Shown: piece by piece, positions 19,832-30,939 of the stretch
Layout: each line of letters begins with the position of its first letter
How positions within the stretch are numbered: position 1 is the stretch's first letter
From: an uncultured Rickettsiales bacterium
Lineage (GTDB): Bacteria > Pseudomonadota > Alphaproteobacteria > Micavibrionales > GCA-2720935
Direction: 5' to 3'
DNA: 64,000 nucleotides
NCBI GenBank assembly: GCA_950054255.1
Contig: CATLOR010000002.1
Coordinates: forward strand, 390,325-454,324
Notes under the pieces: model-generated
What the model saw: the letters and a program-made list of their open reading frames with translations, nothing else
Databases searched by the model: none
Told to the model about the DNA's origin: nothing
Position numbers and translations under genes: made by a program

Positions 19832-20643
19832 GATTCACCTTTATCCAATTTCTTGCGCATAATTTCATCCACAGCGTAAATACTCGCTCCGTTTAGAGCC
19901 GTAAAAGACAAAACATATGAAATTGAGAGTAAAATAGAAACCACGATAAATTTCACATCAGGACCAGCCCACTCAAATAATGTTACAAATAACATAGAAA
20001 CGAACATAAAGAAAAAACTACAAGGAACAAGAACAGCAAAAATAAGTCCCAATAAATAAAATGAGAACTTTAATCCTTTAACACGGTACAAAAAGTCTTT
20101 CAAAGAATGTCCAATAGCGGCAGGAATGTGCAAGACACCAAATCTTAATAGCCACACAACAATCAAAAGATTAACAACACTAAATACTGTAACTGCGTAA
20201 CTCGATACACCACTTAACATCTCGGAAACGATCAAAGCCCCTTCACCTAATAACTGTCTAAACAAAAAGAAACCAACAATAATGACCGTTCCAATAATAT
20301 AGCTTTTCTTTCTTAGATCTTTTAATCCTTGATCAGAGATCTCGCCTGCCTCCTCATCACGAACCAAAACCAGACGTGCTTGTTTAACAAACAAATGCGA
20401 AAAGAAAAACAGCCCTATAAAAAACGCCGCCATTCCAATATACATTGGCGTCCCCATAACGATTTTAAAAGGCGCCTCATCTGGCCCCGCTCCTTCAATA
20501 GGAACAATTCCTTGCAAAGCGAAATAAAAACAAATTGCATGAACAACGGCTGTCAAAACAACATCGCGCAATAAGAAAGCACGATCCTCCCATGTCTTTA
20601 AAACACCTTTTTTTGTTGCTTCAATAATATCAAAATTTGCCAT
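19828..20643 (-). CDS. Six-helix inner-membrane protein of unknown function
   Basis: A 271-residue protein with about six hydrophobic helices (around residues 27-48, 60-86, 114-134, 145-172, 193-222, 227-250) and short charged ends. I do not recognise the family. It sits between a similar-sized membrane protein (3-base gap) and the ferredoxin gene (4-base ATGA overlap), so all three are surely co-translated. Matching size and helix pattern suggest it could be a distant paralogue of the upstream protein. No cofactor-binding motif is obvious. Its TGA stop is one proof that UGA is a normal stop codon here. Confidence 0.7.
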   Translation of the reverse strand: MANFDIIEATKKGVLKTWEDRAFLLRDVVLTAVVHAICFYFALQGIVPIEGAGPDEAPFKIVMGTPMYIGMAAFFIGLFFFSHLFVKQARLVLVRDEEAGEISDQGLKDLRKKSYIIGTVIIVGFFLFRQLLGEGALIVSEMLSGVSSYAVTVFSVVNLLIVVWLLRFGVLHIPAAIGHSLKDFLYRVKGLKFSFYLLGLIFAVLVPCSFFFMFVSMLFVTLFEWAGPDVKFIVVSILLSISYVLSFTALNGASIYAVDEIMRKKLDKGES

Positions 20644-20646
20644 GGC

Positions 20647-21579
20647 TTAAATCCTATTATCTTTCTCTGGGGTTATAATTTCTTGTGCTTCAACGCCATC
20701 TTCTGAGATATCGTCTTCTTCAGATTCCTCACCTGTAATCTCTTGGCCATTTTCATCTAAATATGGTTTCATCTCTTCTTCCCTAACAGGTTTTAACTTT
20801 CTCATTAAAAAAGCAGATTCTGGGACAATAAAATGTTTTGTACTATGAACAAGCATCGATGAAAAGAACAAGAAGGCTAATATATCAACACTCCCATGGA
20901 GCATATAATCTAAAATATGTGTTTGCTCAAAAAGACTAGAATACTCAATATCCCCAACACGCATTTGTTTTAAAATCTTTGTTCCATATAAAAAAACAGA
21001 AAAAGGCACATAGGTAAAAAGGGCAAAAACCATAATTTTAAATAAATAGCCAGGGTAAAAAATCATATAAAAAAACGTATAAGAGCGTGCGCGCACTGCT
21101 GGTGCAATCGCGATATATTTTGACAAAGCAAGCATTCCAGACAAATAAAGCAAACCTAATGTTGTCCAAAAATGCTCTTTAATTTGCCCTTCTTTAAAGA
21201 AATCCATCATTTCCTTTTGCACAAGGAGCAAGAAAAAAGAAAAGAAAACAAAGTAAAGAATTGTTTTTGCACAAGCCCCCAAGCGCCAAACCTCGCTCAC
21301 CTGTTCTAGCGTCATTGTTTTTAATGTTTCATCAAAAAAAACCGTGCGCGCTATATGAAATAAAGACCACCCCATAAGCACTGCAGATACAAGCCACATC
21401 AACCATTCATATGCGACATGATCTTGTCCCAAGCTTTCCGAGAAACTAACCCCTGCCAGAGCATAAAAAAACAAATAGGTCAAAACAATCCGCAAAGCAA
21501 AGAAAATACGCTTAAACGGCATTAAATAACCGTATAAGAGTGTTGGAAATATTTCGACTTTTTCTACTATGGAACGCAT
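20647..21579 (-). CDS. Six-helix inner-membrane protein with acidic tail, unknown function
   Basis: A 310-residue protein with about six membrane helices between residues 20 and 260 and a cytosolic-looking, strongly acidic C-terminal tail (EEEMKPYLDENG, ESEEDDISEDGVEAQE). Family not recognised. It is followed after 3 bases by another six-helix protein and then the ferredoxin, and preceded by the ferredoxin reductase gene 83 bases away. The context suggests a membrane component in an electron-transfer or stress pathway, but this is inference. Confidence 0.7.
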   Translation of the reverse strand: MRSIVEKVEIFPTLLYGYLMPFKRIFFALRIVLTYLFFYALAGVSFSESLGQDHVAYEWLMWLVSAVLMGWSLFHIARTVFFDETLKTMTLEQVSEVWRLGACAKTILYFVFFSFFLLLVQKEMMDFFKEGQIKEHFWTTLGLLYLSGMLALSKYIAIAPAVRARSYTFFYMIFYPGYLFKIMVFALFTYVPFSVFLYGTKILKQMRVGDIEYSSLFEQTHILDYMLHGSVDILAFLFFSSMLVHSTKHFIVPESAFLMRKLKPVREEEMKPYLDENGQEITGEESEEDDISEDGVEAQEIITPEKDNRI

Positions 21580-21662
21580 ATGATCTTAAACAGGTTTAAA
21601 GATGAATCATGTTTAAGATTAAGATAAATCACAATACACACAGACTCAAGATAAAAGAACCC

Positions 21663-22721
<1,059 letters not shown>

Positions 22722-22750
22722 TCAATCGCTGAATTTAAATCAAGATTGAA

Positions 22751-22778
22751 TTGCCTTTTATTAGAAAGCGATTATAGT
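22751..22778 (+). promoter_or_regulatory. Probable ctaA promoter
   Basis: TTGCCT (22751-22756), 16 bases, TATAGT (22773-22778), 33 bases before the ctaA start. A second possible -10, TATAAT, lies at 22785-22790. Confidence 0.5.
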
Positions 22779-22811
22779 AACGCATATAATTTTTAATCAG
22801 TAAGGAGTCTC

Positions 22812-23810
22812 ATGGAACTCTCATATAAAAGAGCAATCCCTATATGGTTATACACGACAGCCTTTTTTGTTTTCGCGATGGCTGTAATTGGCGCAATTAC
22901 ACGTTTAACTGAGAGTGGCTTATCCATGGTTGAATGGCGCCCTTTCATTGGTGCCCTCCCTCCCTTACATGAAGATGAATGGAACCGTGTATTTGATTTA
23001 TATAAGCAAACGCCTGAATATCTCCATAAAAATTTTGGAATGGCCTTATCAGACTTTAAATCTATTTTCTTTTGGGAGTGGTTCCACCGCTTATGGGGGC
23101 GTTTGATTGGTCTTGTTTATGGGATACCTTTTTTCTATTTTCTTATTAAAGGCGCATTTACACGTAAATGGCTTATAAGATTTACAATCCTCCTAATCCT
23201 CGGTGGTCTACAAGGCGGTATGGGCTGGTATATGGTTATGAGTGGCCTTGTCGACAACCCAGATGTAAGTCATTATCGTCTTGCTGCTCATTTAGGACTA
23301 GCCGCTTTTATCTTTAGCCTGCTTATCTATTACGCAGCTCTATACGGTAATATTAAGACATCTCTCATTTCTAAAACAAAGAGAGCCAACCATACAAGTT
23401 TAATGCTTGTCTTTATCACACTCATTTGGGGGGCTTTCGTTGCGGGTACAGATTCAGGATTAATATATAACAGTTTCCCTAAAATGGATGCCTATTGGTT
23501 CCCACCTGAACTATGGGATAAAACACCTCTATGGATCAACTTCTTTGAGAACCATACAACGATACAATTTACGCATCGCTTATTAGCGCTTTGCACTGTT
23601 ACGTACCTCGTATACGTTTCTTTAAACAATAAAAGCCAGAGTGTATGGTATATCATCCTTGGAGCATTAGCACTCATACAACTAAGCCTTGGCATCGCTA
23701 CCCTTGTTTCACAAGTATGGATCCCTCTAGCTGCACTCCATCAAGCTGTCGCCTTTTTACTGATTGGGTGTACGACATTTATAATGCAACAAGAAAAGAT
23801 AAAAGGATAA
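22812..23810 (+). CDS. ctaA: Heme A synthase
   Basis: A 332-residue membrane enzyme that oxidises the C8 methyl of heme O to make heme A for cytochrome c oxidase. Eight helices in two four-helix halves are visible. Candidate heme-ligand histidines lie in EWFHRLWGRLIG, HYRLAAHLGLA, FTHRLLALCTV and ALHQAVAF. GAITRLTESGLSMVEWRP at the N terminus is diagnostic for the alphaproteobacterial type. SD TAAGGAG precedes ATG 22812. The next gene follows after 3 bases. Its presence implies an aa3-type oxidase elsewhere in the genome. Confidence 0.96.
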   Translation: MELSYKRAIPIWLYTTAFFVFAMAVIGAITRLTESGLSMVEWRPFIGALPPLHEDEWNRVFDLYKQTPEYLHKNFGMALSDFKSIFFWEWFHRLWGRLIGLVYGIPFFYFLIKGAFTRKWLIRFTILLILGGLQGGMGWYMVMSGLVDNPDVSHYRLAAHLGLAAFIFSLLIYYAALYGNIKTSLISKTKRANHTSLMLVFITLIWGAFVAGTDSGLIYNSFPKMDAYWFPPELWDKTPLWINFFENHTTIQFTHRLLALCTVTYLVYVSLNNKSQSVWYIILGALALIQLSLGIATLVSQVWIPLAALHQAVAFLLIGCTTFIMQQEKIKG

Positions 23811-23813
23811 ATC

Positions 23814-24056
23814 ATGTTTGAACAATGGCCAAATCCAGAGAGCTGGAGCACAGACCCTTTTATAAATTACCTGTTCTTTACGCTTTTAATTTTTATTCCT
23901 GTTATGCGCATAGTCAAAAGATTAGGTCTTCCTTTTTGGGTTTGTCTTCCTGTCTTTGTTCCATATATCGGATTTGTCATCACAACCACATTAATTGCTC
24001 ACATGCCTTGGCAGTATATTGATAAGAATGAAAAACAAAAAAGGAGCAAAGCATGA
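23814..24056 (+). CDS. Small two-helix membrane protein
   Basis: An 80-residue protein with two hydrophobic helices (about 16-36 and 42-66) separated by RLGLPFW, and a basic C terminus. It shares layout and motif placement (glycine-x-proline-x-W turn between helices) with the next gene, so the two are likely paralogues. It follows ctaA after 3 bases and overlaps the next gene by 4 (ATGA). Function unknown; a role near cytochrome oxidase assembly is only suggested by position. Confidence 0.65.
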   Translation: MFEQWPNPESWSTDPFINYLFFTLLIFIPVMRIVKRLGLPFWVCLPVFVPYIGFVITTTLIAHMPWQYIDKNEKQKRSKA

Positions 24057-24265
24057 CACTCACAGAACTTCCTTTTTGGGTTGAATATTCTTCTGTCGGC
24101 ATCATCGTCGTCTATTTTATTTATTGCTGTGGTAAGATCCTCGCAAAAACAGGAAAGAGCCCCTTATGGTCTTTGTTTCTTCTTATTCCCTATCTACAAA
24201 TCATAGCCTTATGGCTTTACGCTTTTACAACATGGCCAAATGATATTGATAACCCAAAAGAGTGA
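24053..24265 (+). CDS. Small two-helix membrane protein
   Basis: A 70-residue protein: helix 1 (about 9-30), a turn TGKSPLWSL, helix 2 (about 38-58), then an acidic end. The K-T-G-x-S-P-x-W-x-L pattern resembles many small DUF-type bacterial membrane proteins. Translationally coupled to the preceding paralogue by ATGA overlap. Function unknown. Its TGA stop is followed by the next start within 10 bases. Confidence 0.65.
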   Translation: MTLTELPFWVEYSSVGIIVVYFIYCCGKILAKTGKSPLWSLFLLIPYLQIIALWLYAFTTWPNDIDNPKE

Positions 24266-24273
24266 TACCTGCT

Positions 24274-25080
24274 ATGGACTACTCTTTTTGCAAGAAAACC
24301 ACTCTCGACCATTATTTTAGCCCTTTCAACGGAATATCATGGATCTTTGAAGATGTTACAGGAATTTCTTCTGGCGATCCTATGCGTCCCTTTAATGCAT
24401 TAATGAACCGGCCTCAGAATAAAAACTTGGCTTGTTGCCGTTATATACAAAATATCGTTCATGAAGCGATTGCTTTTGAGCAGAACCCAGAATTTAATCT
24501 GTTCTTTTTACCCACACCATATGAGAGCTATCACCTCACTTATTTAGATGGTGTAAATGAAAGCTATAAAATTGGACATCCGTGGCGTGATAAAGAGATC
24601 AATCAGACTTTTTTCAATAACTATGATATTGATATCTTATCTCACCCATTCTCAGAAATAAGCCCTGCTATCCTAAAAACCTATCTCGATTATGTAGAAT
24701 CTTATACAGAAGAGCATTACAACCTCATCTTTAAAGCCAACTATGATTTAGAGTTAAAGCCTATACAATCTGTTAATTGGAAAAATGATGGTGTTTTTAT
24801 TGAGTTTGATGGCGCCAGTAAAGAAGATAAGCAAGGCGTTATTGAACTGCAAGACTTCAAAAATAGATTTGGTGAAATTACAAAGAATGATTTTGGCTTT
24901 AGATCTAACAGTAATATGCCACTTCATATGACGCTCGGTTACTTCTCTTTTCCAAATAAAGCAGAGCGCGTCTTTGAACATCTCTCAAAACTAAGCCCTC
25001 TCCTAGCAGAGTGTCCTAGCTATCACCTAACAACCGCCAGACATTGTCCGTTCTCAACAATGGCGCATTATTTTATATAA
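24274..25080 (+). CDS. 2H phosphoesterase-like protein (DUF1868-like)
   Basis: A 268-residue soluble protein. Two H-hydrophobic-T-hydrophobic motifs, HLTY (histidine 87) and HMTL (histidine 218), lie about 130 residues apart, each followed by a beta-like segment; this pair defines the 2H phosphoesterase fold (LigT, DUF1868). The context of the first, LPTPYESYHLTYLDG, matches the DUF1868 pattern. Substrate unknown; relatives act on cyclic phosphates or 2'-5' linkages. The start could be GTG 24262, but ATG 24274 has a better-placed AAAAGAG. It follows the small membrane protein closely and precedes the DUF167 gene by 6 bases. Confidence 0.65.
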   Translation: MDYSFCKKTTLDHYFSPFNGISWIFEDVTGISSGDPMRPFNALMNRPQNKNLACCRYIQNIVHEAIAFEQNPEFNLFFLPTPYESYHLTYLDGVNESYKIGHPWRDKEINQTFFNNYDIDILSHPFSEISPAILKTYLDYVESYTEEHYNLIFKANYDLELKPIQSVNWKNDGVFIEFDGASKEDKQGVIELQDFKNRFGEITKNDFGFRSNSNMPLHMTLGYFSFPNKAERVFEHLSKLSPLLAECPSYHLTTARHCPFSTMAHYFI

Positions 25081-25086
25081 AGTCAT

Positions 25087-25362
25087 ATGATGGATCTCTT
25101 TTTTAATTGGAAAGAACAATTTGGGGATACGCTCCCTATCAGAGCACGGGCGCGCGCAGCGGAAAATCGTGTTAAATTAGAACATCGCCCTGATGGTTCT
25201 ATAAAGGTGCGTGTTTATGTCACAGCTATTCCTGAAAAAGGGAAATCCAATCAAGCCATTATCAAATTACTCGCACAAGAGCTTAATATAAGCCCCTCCA
25301 AATTAACGTTAACTCACGGACACACGGGAAAAGAAAAAATCTTTCACATTGATTGGCCTTAA
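25087..25362 (+). CDS. DUF167/YggU family protein
   Basis: A 91-residue protein of the widespread YggU family, function unknown. The N-terminal half has RARARAAENRV and VRVYVTAIPEKGKSNQAI, with the conserved P-x-x-G-K-A/S-N motif; the end has LTHGHTGKEKIFHI. ATG 25090 is an alternative start. It overlaps the convergent cysQ by 4 bases. Confidence 0.85.
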   Translation: MMDLFFNWKEQFGDTLPIRARARAAENRVKLEHRPDGSIKVRVYVTAIPEKGKSNQAIIKLLAQELNISPSKLTLTHGHTGKEKIFHIDWP

Positions 25363-26198
25363 CGCAGATGGATACTGCGCGCGATAAAGAATGGATTTAA
25401 ATAGTCCGCACGTTTGGCATAGGTAAGTGTCTTGTTATCTAAGGTAACAATCTCACCACCTGCCGCTTGTAAAATAGCATCCCCAGCCGCTGTGTCCCAC
25501 TCAGATGTAGGCTTAAAACGTGGATATAGATCAGCCAATCCCGCTGCAATCGCGCAAAATTTTAAAGAACTTCCATAAAAAACATGATCTTGGATCTTGT
25601 AAGATGAAAGATAGTTTTTAAAATCCAAAATATCTTGCGCTGTATCTTCTCCTTCTTTTGGGCTATGGCTTAAACTTGATACAACGCGCACGCCTTCTTC
25701 TTGCCTTTTAGCTGTTTGAATAGGTACAAATTCTGTTTTATCACGTTCACGCATATAAGCATGTGCGTCATCCGAAAACCCATAAAACTCTAAATCACGA
25801 GCTGGAGCAAACACATAGCCGAAATAAGGCTTTTTATCTTTCATATAAGCAATATTAACAGTGTAATCACGTCGACCATTAATAAATTCTTTCGTGCCAT
25901 CCAATGGGTCAACCAGCCAAAAGTCTGTTAAATCCTCATGGCTCGGTGCGCCGCCATCAGCAAAGAGCTCTTCAGCAACGATTGGAACAGACGGTGCAAT
26001 CTCTTTCAAAACAGGCAATATGAGTTCTTCCGCTTCTTGATCTGCCAAAGTCACGGGGCTGTTATTATCCTTGATTTGTATTTCCACATCGGCGCGGAAA
26101 TATTTCAGCGTAACTTCACCAGCCTTACGCCCAATATCAATAATTTTTTGTACATCTGCCTGTGTTAGAATTTCATTTTCTTGCATTTTATTCTGCAT
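25359..26198 (-). CDS. cysQ: 3'(2'),5'-bisphosphate nucleotidase CysQ
   Basis: A 279-residue magnesium-dependent, lithium-sensitive phosphatase of the inositol monophosphatase fold that removes the 3'-phosphate from PAP, the by-product of PAPS-using reactions. Metal motifs are VAEELFAD (glutamates), WLVDPLDGTKEFI, and the C-terminal EWDTAAGDAIL. It follows cysNC after 9 bases. Being last in an operon that makes PAPS fits a recycling role. Confidence 0.93.
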   Translation of the reverse strand: MQNKMQENEILTQADVQKIIDIGRKAGEVTLKYFRADVEIQIKDNNSPVTLADQEAEELILPVLKEIAPSVPIVAEELFADGGAPSHEDLTDFWLVDPLDGTKEFINGRRDYTVNIAYMKDKKPYFGYVFAPARDLEFYGFSDDAHAYMRERDKTEFVPIQTAKRQEEGVRVVSSLSHSPKEGEDTAQDILDFKNYLSSYKIQDHVFYGSSLKFCAIAAGLADLYPRFKPTSEWDTAAGDAILQAAGGEIVTLDNKTLTYAKRADYLNPFFIARSIHLR

Positions 26199-26207
26199 CC
26201 TTATGCC

Positions 26208-28109
26208 TCACGCTGTTTTTACTTCTTTTGTTTCAACTCTGTCCAGATGCGTTTGTTCCAGAATATAAGAAACAAGCTTTTCAACTGCTTCTTCAATATC
26301 TAAGCTCTCAGTGTCTAATATGAGTTCTGGTGTCACAGGGGGCTCATATGGGGAAGAAATTCCAGTAAATTCCTTAATCTCACCTGAACGGGCTTTTTTA
26401 TACAAGCCTTTAGGATCTCGTTCTTCACATGCATCTAAGCTTGCTTGCACATAAACCTCATGGAAATTTGCCTTACAGGCTTTACGGGCCCGGTCACGAT
26501 CTGATTGATAGGGCGCAATAAAGGCTGATAACACAATCATGCCCGCATCTGCCATAAGTGAAGCAACCTCACCAACACGACGAATATTTTCGGCGCGATC
26601 CTCAGGTAAAAACCCTAGATCAGCATTTAAACCATGACGTACATTATCACCATCTAAAACATAGACCTGTAAACCTTTTTGGAACAAGCGCTTTTCAACT
26701 TCCATAGAGATTGTAGATTTACCAGCTCCAGAAAGACCCGTTAACCAAATAACCGTTCCCTTATGGCCATTTCTTTTTGCACGCGCCTCTGTTGAAAGCA
26801 AGTGATCAACTTCATATATATTTGTTCCTTTGACCATTGATAATGAACGTTGGTCAGCATAACCTTCCATCGATAAAACCCCACCACCGACAAGATCATA
26901 TTTATCACATAAAACTGCACGACCTGTTGCAACTATTGCGCTCTCATGGCTATCCAAAGCAACCATTTCACGTGCACGCAGTGTAATTTCAGCAACAGAG
27001 AATTTTTCAACAATACGTTCATCATCACTATTTGACAAATCTTGTGTATCAACAACATGATCTATAGATTGGACTGTTACATTGGCAACAGATGTTGTTA
27101 ATTTTAAGCGCAAGTTTTGACCTTCGGTTAAGGGTTCATCCCCCATCCAAAAAACAGTCATACGCATTACATGAGATAAAACAGGCGCATCTTTGACATG
27201 AGAAGCTAAATCTCCCCGTTCCGCGTAAATCGGCTTATCAAGAGTAAGACCAATCGACTCACCTGCCACAGCTGATGTGCGATCTTCTTCATTCCATTTC
27301 ATCACAGATGTGACAGTTGCTGTTCTATTTGATGGTGAGAAAATCAGCTCATCCCCAACACACACAGCTCCACTTTCGATACGTCCAACTAAAATACGTT
27401 TCTCATCATATCTATAAACATCTTGGATTGGAAAACGAAGAGGTTGTGAATCCACCTTCTTTGAAGCCTCAAAAGCATCTAAACTCTCTAACAAAGACAC
27501 TTCTTTATACCAAGGCATTTGCGTGCTATTGCTTGGAATATTATCGCCATGCTTAGCTGATATAGGTACTATAAATGAAGGCGTTACACCAATTTCTTCA
27601 AGATATACCTTAATTTCATTTTTAACGACTTCATAGCGTTCTTGAGCATAGTTAACCAGATCCATTTTATTAATGACGACGGTAATTTGCTTAAGCCCTA
27701 AAAGGTGTAATAAATACGCATGCCTTTTCGTTTGTTCTTGCACGCCTTGGTCTGCATCAACGACTAAAATAGCCGCATCAGCTTGCGCTGCGCCACTGAT
27801 CATATTCTTTAAAAATTCACGATGCCCAGGCGCATCAATAATTACATAGTTACGTTTCTCTGTTTTAAACCAGATCTGAGTTGTATCAATTGTAACCGCT
27901 TGGTCACGCTCAGCCTGAAATGAATCAAGCACAAACGACCATTCAATATCCATACCGCGACGTTCACTAGAAGCTACGAGTTCCTCATATTTTCCAGTTG
28001 GTAGGCTATCGGTATCATAGAGCAATCGACCGATAAGGCTCGATTTACCGTGATCGACATGTCCGACAATGACTATTCTGAGCTGATCTTTTTTGGCTTT
28101 CTTACTCAT
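26208..28109 (-). CDS. cysNC: Bifunctional ATP sulfurylase GTPase subunit / APS kinase
   Basis: A 633-residue fusion. Residues 1 to about 440 are the CysN GTPase: G1 [11 protein letters not shown]3 DAPGHREF, G4 NKMD, then EF-Tu-like beta domains. It drives APS formation with CysD. From about residue 450 is an APS kinase: P-loop [51 protein letters not shown]. The same NodQ-like fusion is common in proteobacteria. The product is PAPS, the sulfate donor for both reduction and sulfation. It lies between cysD (11 bases) and cysQ (9 bases). Confidence 0.96.
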   Translation of the reverse strand: MSKKAKKDQLRIVIVGHVDHGKSSLIGRLLYDTDSLPTGKYEELVASSERRGMDIEWSFVLDSFQAERDQAVTIDTTQIWFKTEKRNYVIIDAPGHREFLKNMISGAAQADAAILVVDADQGVQEQTKRHAYLLHLLGLKQITVVINKMDLVNYAQERYEVVKNEIKVYLEEIGVTPSFIVPISAKHGDNIPSNSTQMPWYKEVSLLESLDAFEASKKVDSQPLRFPIQDVYRYDEKRILVGRIESGAVCVGDELIFSPSNRTATVTSVMKWNEEDRTSAVAGESIGLTLDKPIYAERGDLASHVKDAPVLSHVMRMTVFWMGDEPLTEGQNLRLKLTTSVANVTVQSIDHVVDTQDLSNSDDERIVEKFSVAEITLRAREMVALDSHESAIVATGRAVLCDKYDLVGGGVLSMEGYADQRSLSMVKGTNIYEVDHLLSTEARAKRNGHKGTVIWLTGLSGAGKSTISMEVEKRLFQKGLQVYVLDGDNVRHGLNADLGFLPEDRAENIRRVGEVASLMADAGMIVLSAFIAPYQSDRDRARKACKANFHEVYVQASLDACEERDPKGLYKKARSGEIKEFTGISSPYEPPVTPELILDTESLDIEEAVEKLVSYILEQTHLDRVETKEVKTA

Positions 28110-28120
28110 ATTCTTTCCTC

Positions 28121-28918
28121 TTACATATATCCAGAACGGCGTAAACGCTCGAATGAATCCTCTGTTTCACTATCCATAGCACGACCTGCACGCTCTGGAT
28201 CTTTTGTTGCTTCTAACTCTGCGATAATTTCATCTAATGTTGTTGCATGACTATCAATCGCATTTGTAATATTTTTCTCGCCTAAAGAACGATAGCGTTT
28301 TCCATCTTTTGCGAAATACAATGGAACAATTGGCAAATTTTCTTGCTTTGTATAATACCAAATATCAAGTTCTGTCCAATGCAACAATGGGTGTATACGC
28401 ACATGCGTATTTTGAGGAAATTCTGTCTTATAATGGTCCCAAAGTTCTGCTGGTTGGTCTTTATAATCCCATGTACCATCATTTGAACGTGGTGAGAAAA
28501 CACGCTCTTTTGCGCGCATTGCTTGTTCATCGCGACGAATACCTAGGAATATTCCTTGGAAATCATGATGGGCGATTAAATTTTTTAAACCTTCTGTCTT
28601 ACGTGCGGCCGCACGCGTTGCAGGTGGCAATGTTTGATCCATATCTGCTTCTGGAGGACATTTCTCACACACAAAGTCAAAACCCCATTCCTTAATTAAG
28701 AAATCACGAAACTCATAAACCTCAGGCAATTCCATTTCTGTATCTAATTGTACAATAGGAAAAGGCACACGCCCAAAAAACGCTTTACGAATAAGCCATA
28801 GCAAAACATTACTATCTTTCCCAATTGACCAAAGCATCGCCAAGCGATCGAGGCGATTATAAGCTTCTCGTATAATATAAAGCGACTGATCTTCTAATGC
28901 GCGCAAATGATCTTTCAT
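28121..28918 (-). CDS. cysD: Sulfate adenylyltransferase subunit 2
   Basis: A 265-residue PP-loop ATP pyrophosphatase that forms APS from sulfate and ATP with CysN. The PP-loop is [50 protein letters not shown] and [18 protein letters not shown] are typical. It is somewhat shorter than the roughly 300-residue E. coli enzyme. The gene begins 6 bases after the upstream dehydratase gene and is followed closely by cysNC. Confidence 0.96.
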   Translation of the reverse strand: MKDHLRALEDQSLYIIREAYNRLDRLAMLWSIGKDSNVLLWLIRKAFFGRVPFPIVQLDTEMELPEVYEFRDFLIKEWGFDFVCEKCPPEADMDQTLPPATRAAARKTEGLKNLIAHHDFQGIFLGIRRDEQAMRAKERVFSPRSNDGTWDYKDQPAELWDHYKTEFPQNTHVRIHPLLHWTELDIWYYTKQENLPIVPLYFAKDGKRYRSLGEKNITNAIDSHATTLDEIIAELEATKDPERAGRAMDSETEDSFERLRRSGYM

Positions 28919-28924
28919 AAAATT

Positions 28925-30871
28925 CTATTCCTCTTTTAAGTCTTTATTTATTTCACCATCAATCGTAACAGAAGTTGGCTGTTCAAGCACATTCTCTTTT
29001 TGATATCCTTTAACAATCGTTTTTAACAATCGATACACCCCTTCTCTATCACCTTCTCTGGCGGCTGTTTCAATTGCATCAAAAGAACGATTCAGCAATG
29101 ACAATTCTACTGCCTGTGGCCGTGCAGCTAAAACACCCTCAATAGATGTTTCCAATGGTGTTTCAGAAATATCAAATAACTCTTCATACAGTTTTTCCCC
29201 TGGACGCAATCCAGTAAAAACAATTTTAATATCTTTATCCGGTTCCAAATTAGCCAAACGGATCATTTTACGAGCGACATCTTGTATACGAATAGAATCG
29301 CCCATATCCAAAACAAATATATTACCACGCTCTTCTTGACTACTCTTAGCTGAGGCTTGCAAAACCAACCCCACCGCTTCACGCACAGTCATAAAATATC
29401 TTTTAATCTCAGGGTGTGTAACAGTAATAGGCCCCCCTCGTTCTAATTGCGATCTAAATAAAGGCACCACAGAGCCACTTGAACCCAACACATTACCAAA
29501 GCGCACAGTGACAAAACGTGTCATAGAATCTTCTCTTAAATCCAACGATTGTGCATAAAGCTCCCCAAGTCTTTTTGTCGCTCCCATAACATTTGTTGGG
29601 TTAACTGCTTTATCCGTTGATATTTGAACCATCGTTTGAACATTCTGCTTACAGGCAGCATCAACAACATTTTTCGTTCCTGTTAAATTCGTCAAAACCC
29701 CTTCTTCTGGATTCAATTCTACGATAGGTACATGTTTTAACGCGGCTGCATGAAAAACAATATCTGGTTTATAGCTTTCAAAAAGCTGCATAATGCGATC
29801 ACGATCTCTAACATTTGCTAATACAGCTTCATACATCACATCTGGAAACATCTGTTTTAAAGACATATCAATCGTATACAGATTATATTCTCCATGATCT
29901 AAAAGCATGAGTGATTGAGGTTCAAAGCCCGCTATTTGGAGCGTTAATTCACTCCCTATTGTTCCCCCTGCGCCCGTTATTAAAACTTTTTTACCAACGA
30001 TCATCTCTTTAATTGAAACATAATCCAGACGCGCTTGCGCACGCCCTAACAAATCTTCAATTGCGAAAGATTCAACCGAAACCTCTCCTTCACCAATTGC
30101 TTTTTTAAATTGTGTTAAACTCGGCAAACGCGCCAAAGAAATTCCTAACTCATCACTTTCTTTATCTAATGAGCGAATAAAGTCTTTATCACTATCATCC
30201 ATGTCACGCGTGAAAATAATTTTTTGAGCGCGTTTTTTTGTTTTAGATTCTATTAAACCCAAAGCATTTTTTAATTGCCCTTGCTCTAATCCAAAAATCG
30301 GAACACCCAATAAAGAATAACCTGCTCTTTTTCCTTTTTCATCCAGAATGGCTATAACCTTATAATCATGGCTATCTACATTTATAGAAGCTCTTATAAA
30401 AAGCTGTGCTTCATCGCCTGAGCCGATTAAAATAACAGGAATTTGGTTATGGCATTCTTGCTTTTTCTCTAATCGCTTATCGCGCCAAAGACGGTATAAC
30501 AATCGCGGCCCCCCTAACATGAGCATTAAAAGCAACCAATGAATTACAGGGACAGAACGTGGAAAATCATGAAGTCTTGTTGCAATAAAAAAAATCGCGA
30601 CAAAAATAATAATCGAGCTTGTCGTCGCTTTAAAGATTGCTTTCAAATCAGGAATAGACGCATAACGCCAAATACCTTTATACATACCAATCATTTGAAA
30701 ACAAACAGCGGCAATTACTGTAAATAAAGGAACACCATATAATAAAACGGGCCAATAATTTTGATTATAATAAATATCCGAGCCAACACGTAAATAAAAA
30801 GCAAGTAGCAACGATACAGACGCCATACCTATATCATGAAAAAATGCTAAATGCGCTCGACTTACTCTCAA
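28925..30871 (-). CDS. Membrane-anchored nucleotide-sugar 4,6-dehydratase (WbpM/CapD family)
   Basis: A 648-residue polysaccharide-biosynthesis enzyme. About four N-terminal membrane helices (residues 10-125) are followed by a CoA-binding-like Rossmann region, then a C-terminal SDR domain with NAD motif ITGAGGTIGSEL. The catalytic tyrosine of ordinary SDRs is replaced by methionine in MGATKR, as known for WbpM-type UDP-N-acetylglucosamine 4,6-dehydratases. Such enzymes start synthesis of deoxy-amino sugars for O-antigen or capsule. It precedes cysD by only 6 bases, so glycan and sulfate-activation genes are probably co-transcribed, and it is divergent from an O-antigen ligase gene. Confidence 0.9.
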   Translation of the reverse strand: MRVSRAHLAFFHDIGMASVSLLLAFYLRVGSDIYYNQNYWPVLLYGVPLFTVIAAVCFQMIGMYKGIWRYASIPDLKAIFKATTSSIIIFVAIFFIATRLHDFPRSVPVIHWLLLMLMLGGPRLLYRLWRDKRLEKKQECHNQIPVILIGSGDEAQLFIRASINVDSHDYKVIAILDEKGKRAGYSLLGVPIFGLEQGQLKNALGLIESKTKKRAQKIIFTRDMDDSDKDFIRSLDKESDELGISLARLPSLTQFKKAIGEGEVSVESFAIEDLLGRAQARLDYVSIKEMIVGKKVLITGAGGTIGSELTLQIAGFEPQSLMLLDHGEYNLYTIDMSLKQMFPDVMYEAVLANVRDRDRIMQLFESYKPDIVFHAAALKHVPIVELNPEEGVLTNLTGTKNVVDAACKQNVQTMVQISTDKAVNPTNVMGATKRLGELYAQSLDLREDSMTRFVTVRFGNVLGSSGSVVPLFRSQLERGGPITVTHPEIKRYFMTVREAVGLVLQASAKSSQEERGNIFVLDMGDSIRIQDVARKMIRLANLEPDKDIKIVFTGLRPGEKLYEELFDISETPLETSIEGVLAARPQAVELSLLNRSFDAIETAAREGDREGVYRLLKTIVKGYQKENVLEQPTSVTIDGEINKDLKEE

Positions 30872-30939
30872 AGAAACATTATCCTTTTTAGACTCATTAT
30901 GTTAGTAATTCGTAAGTTATAACTTACTTTTAAAAAGAA

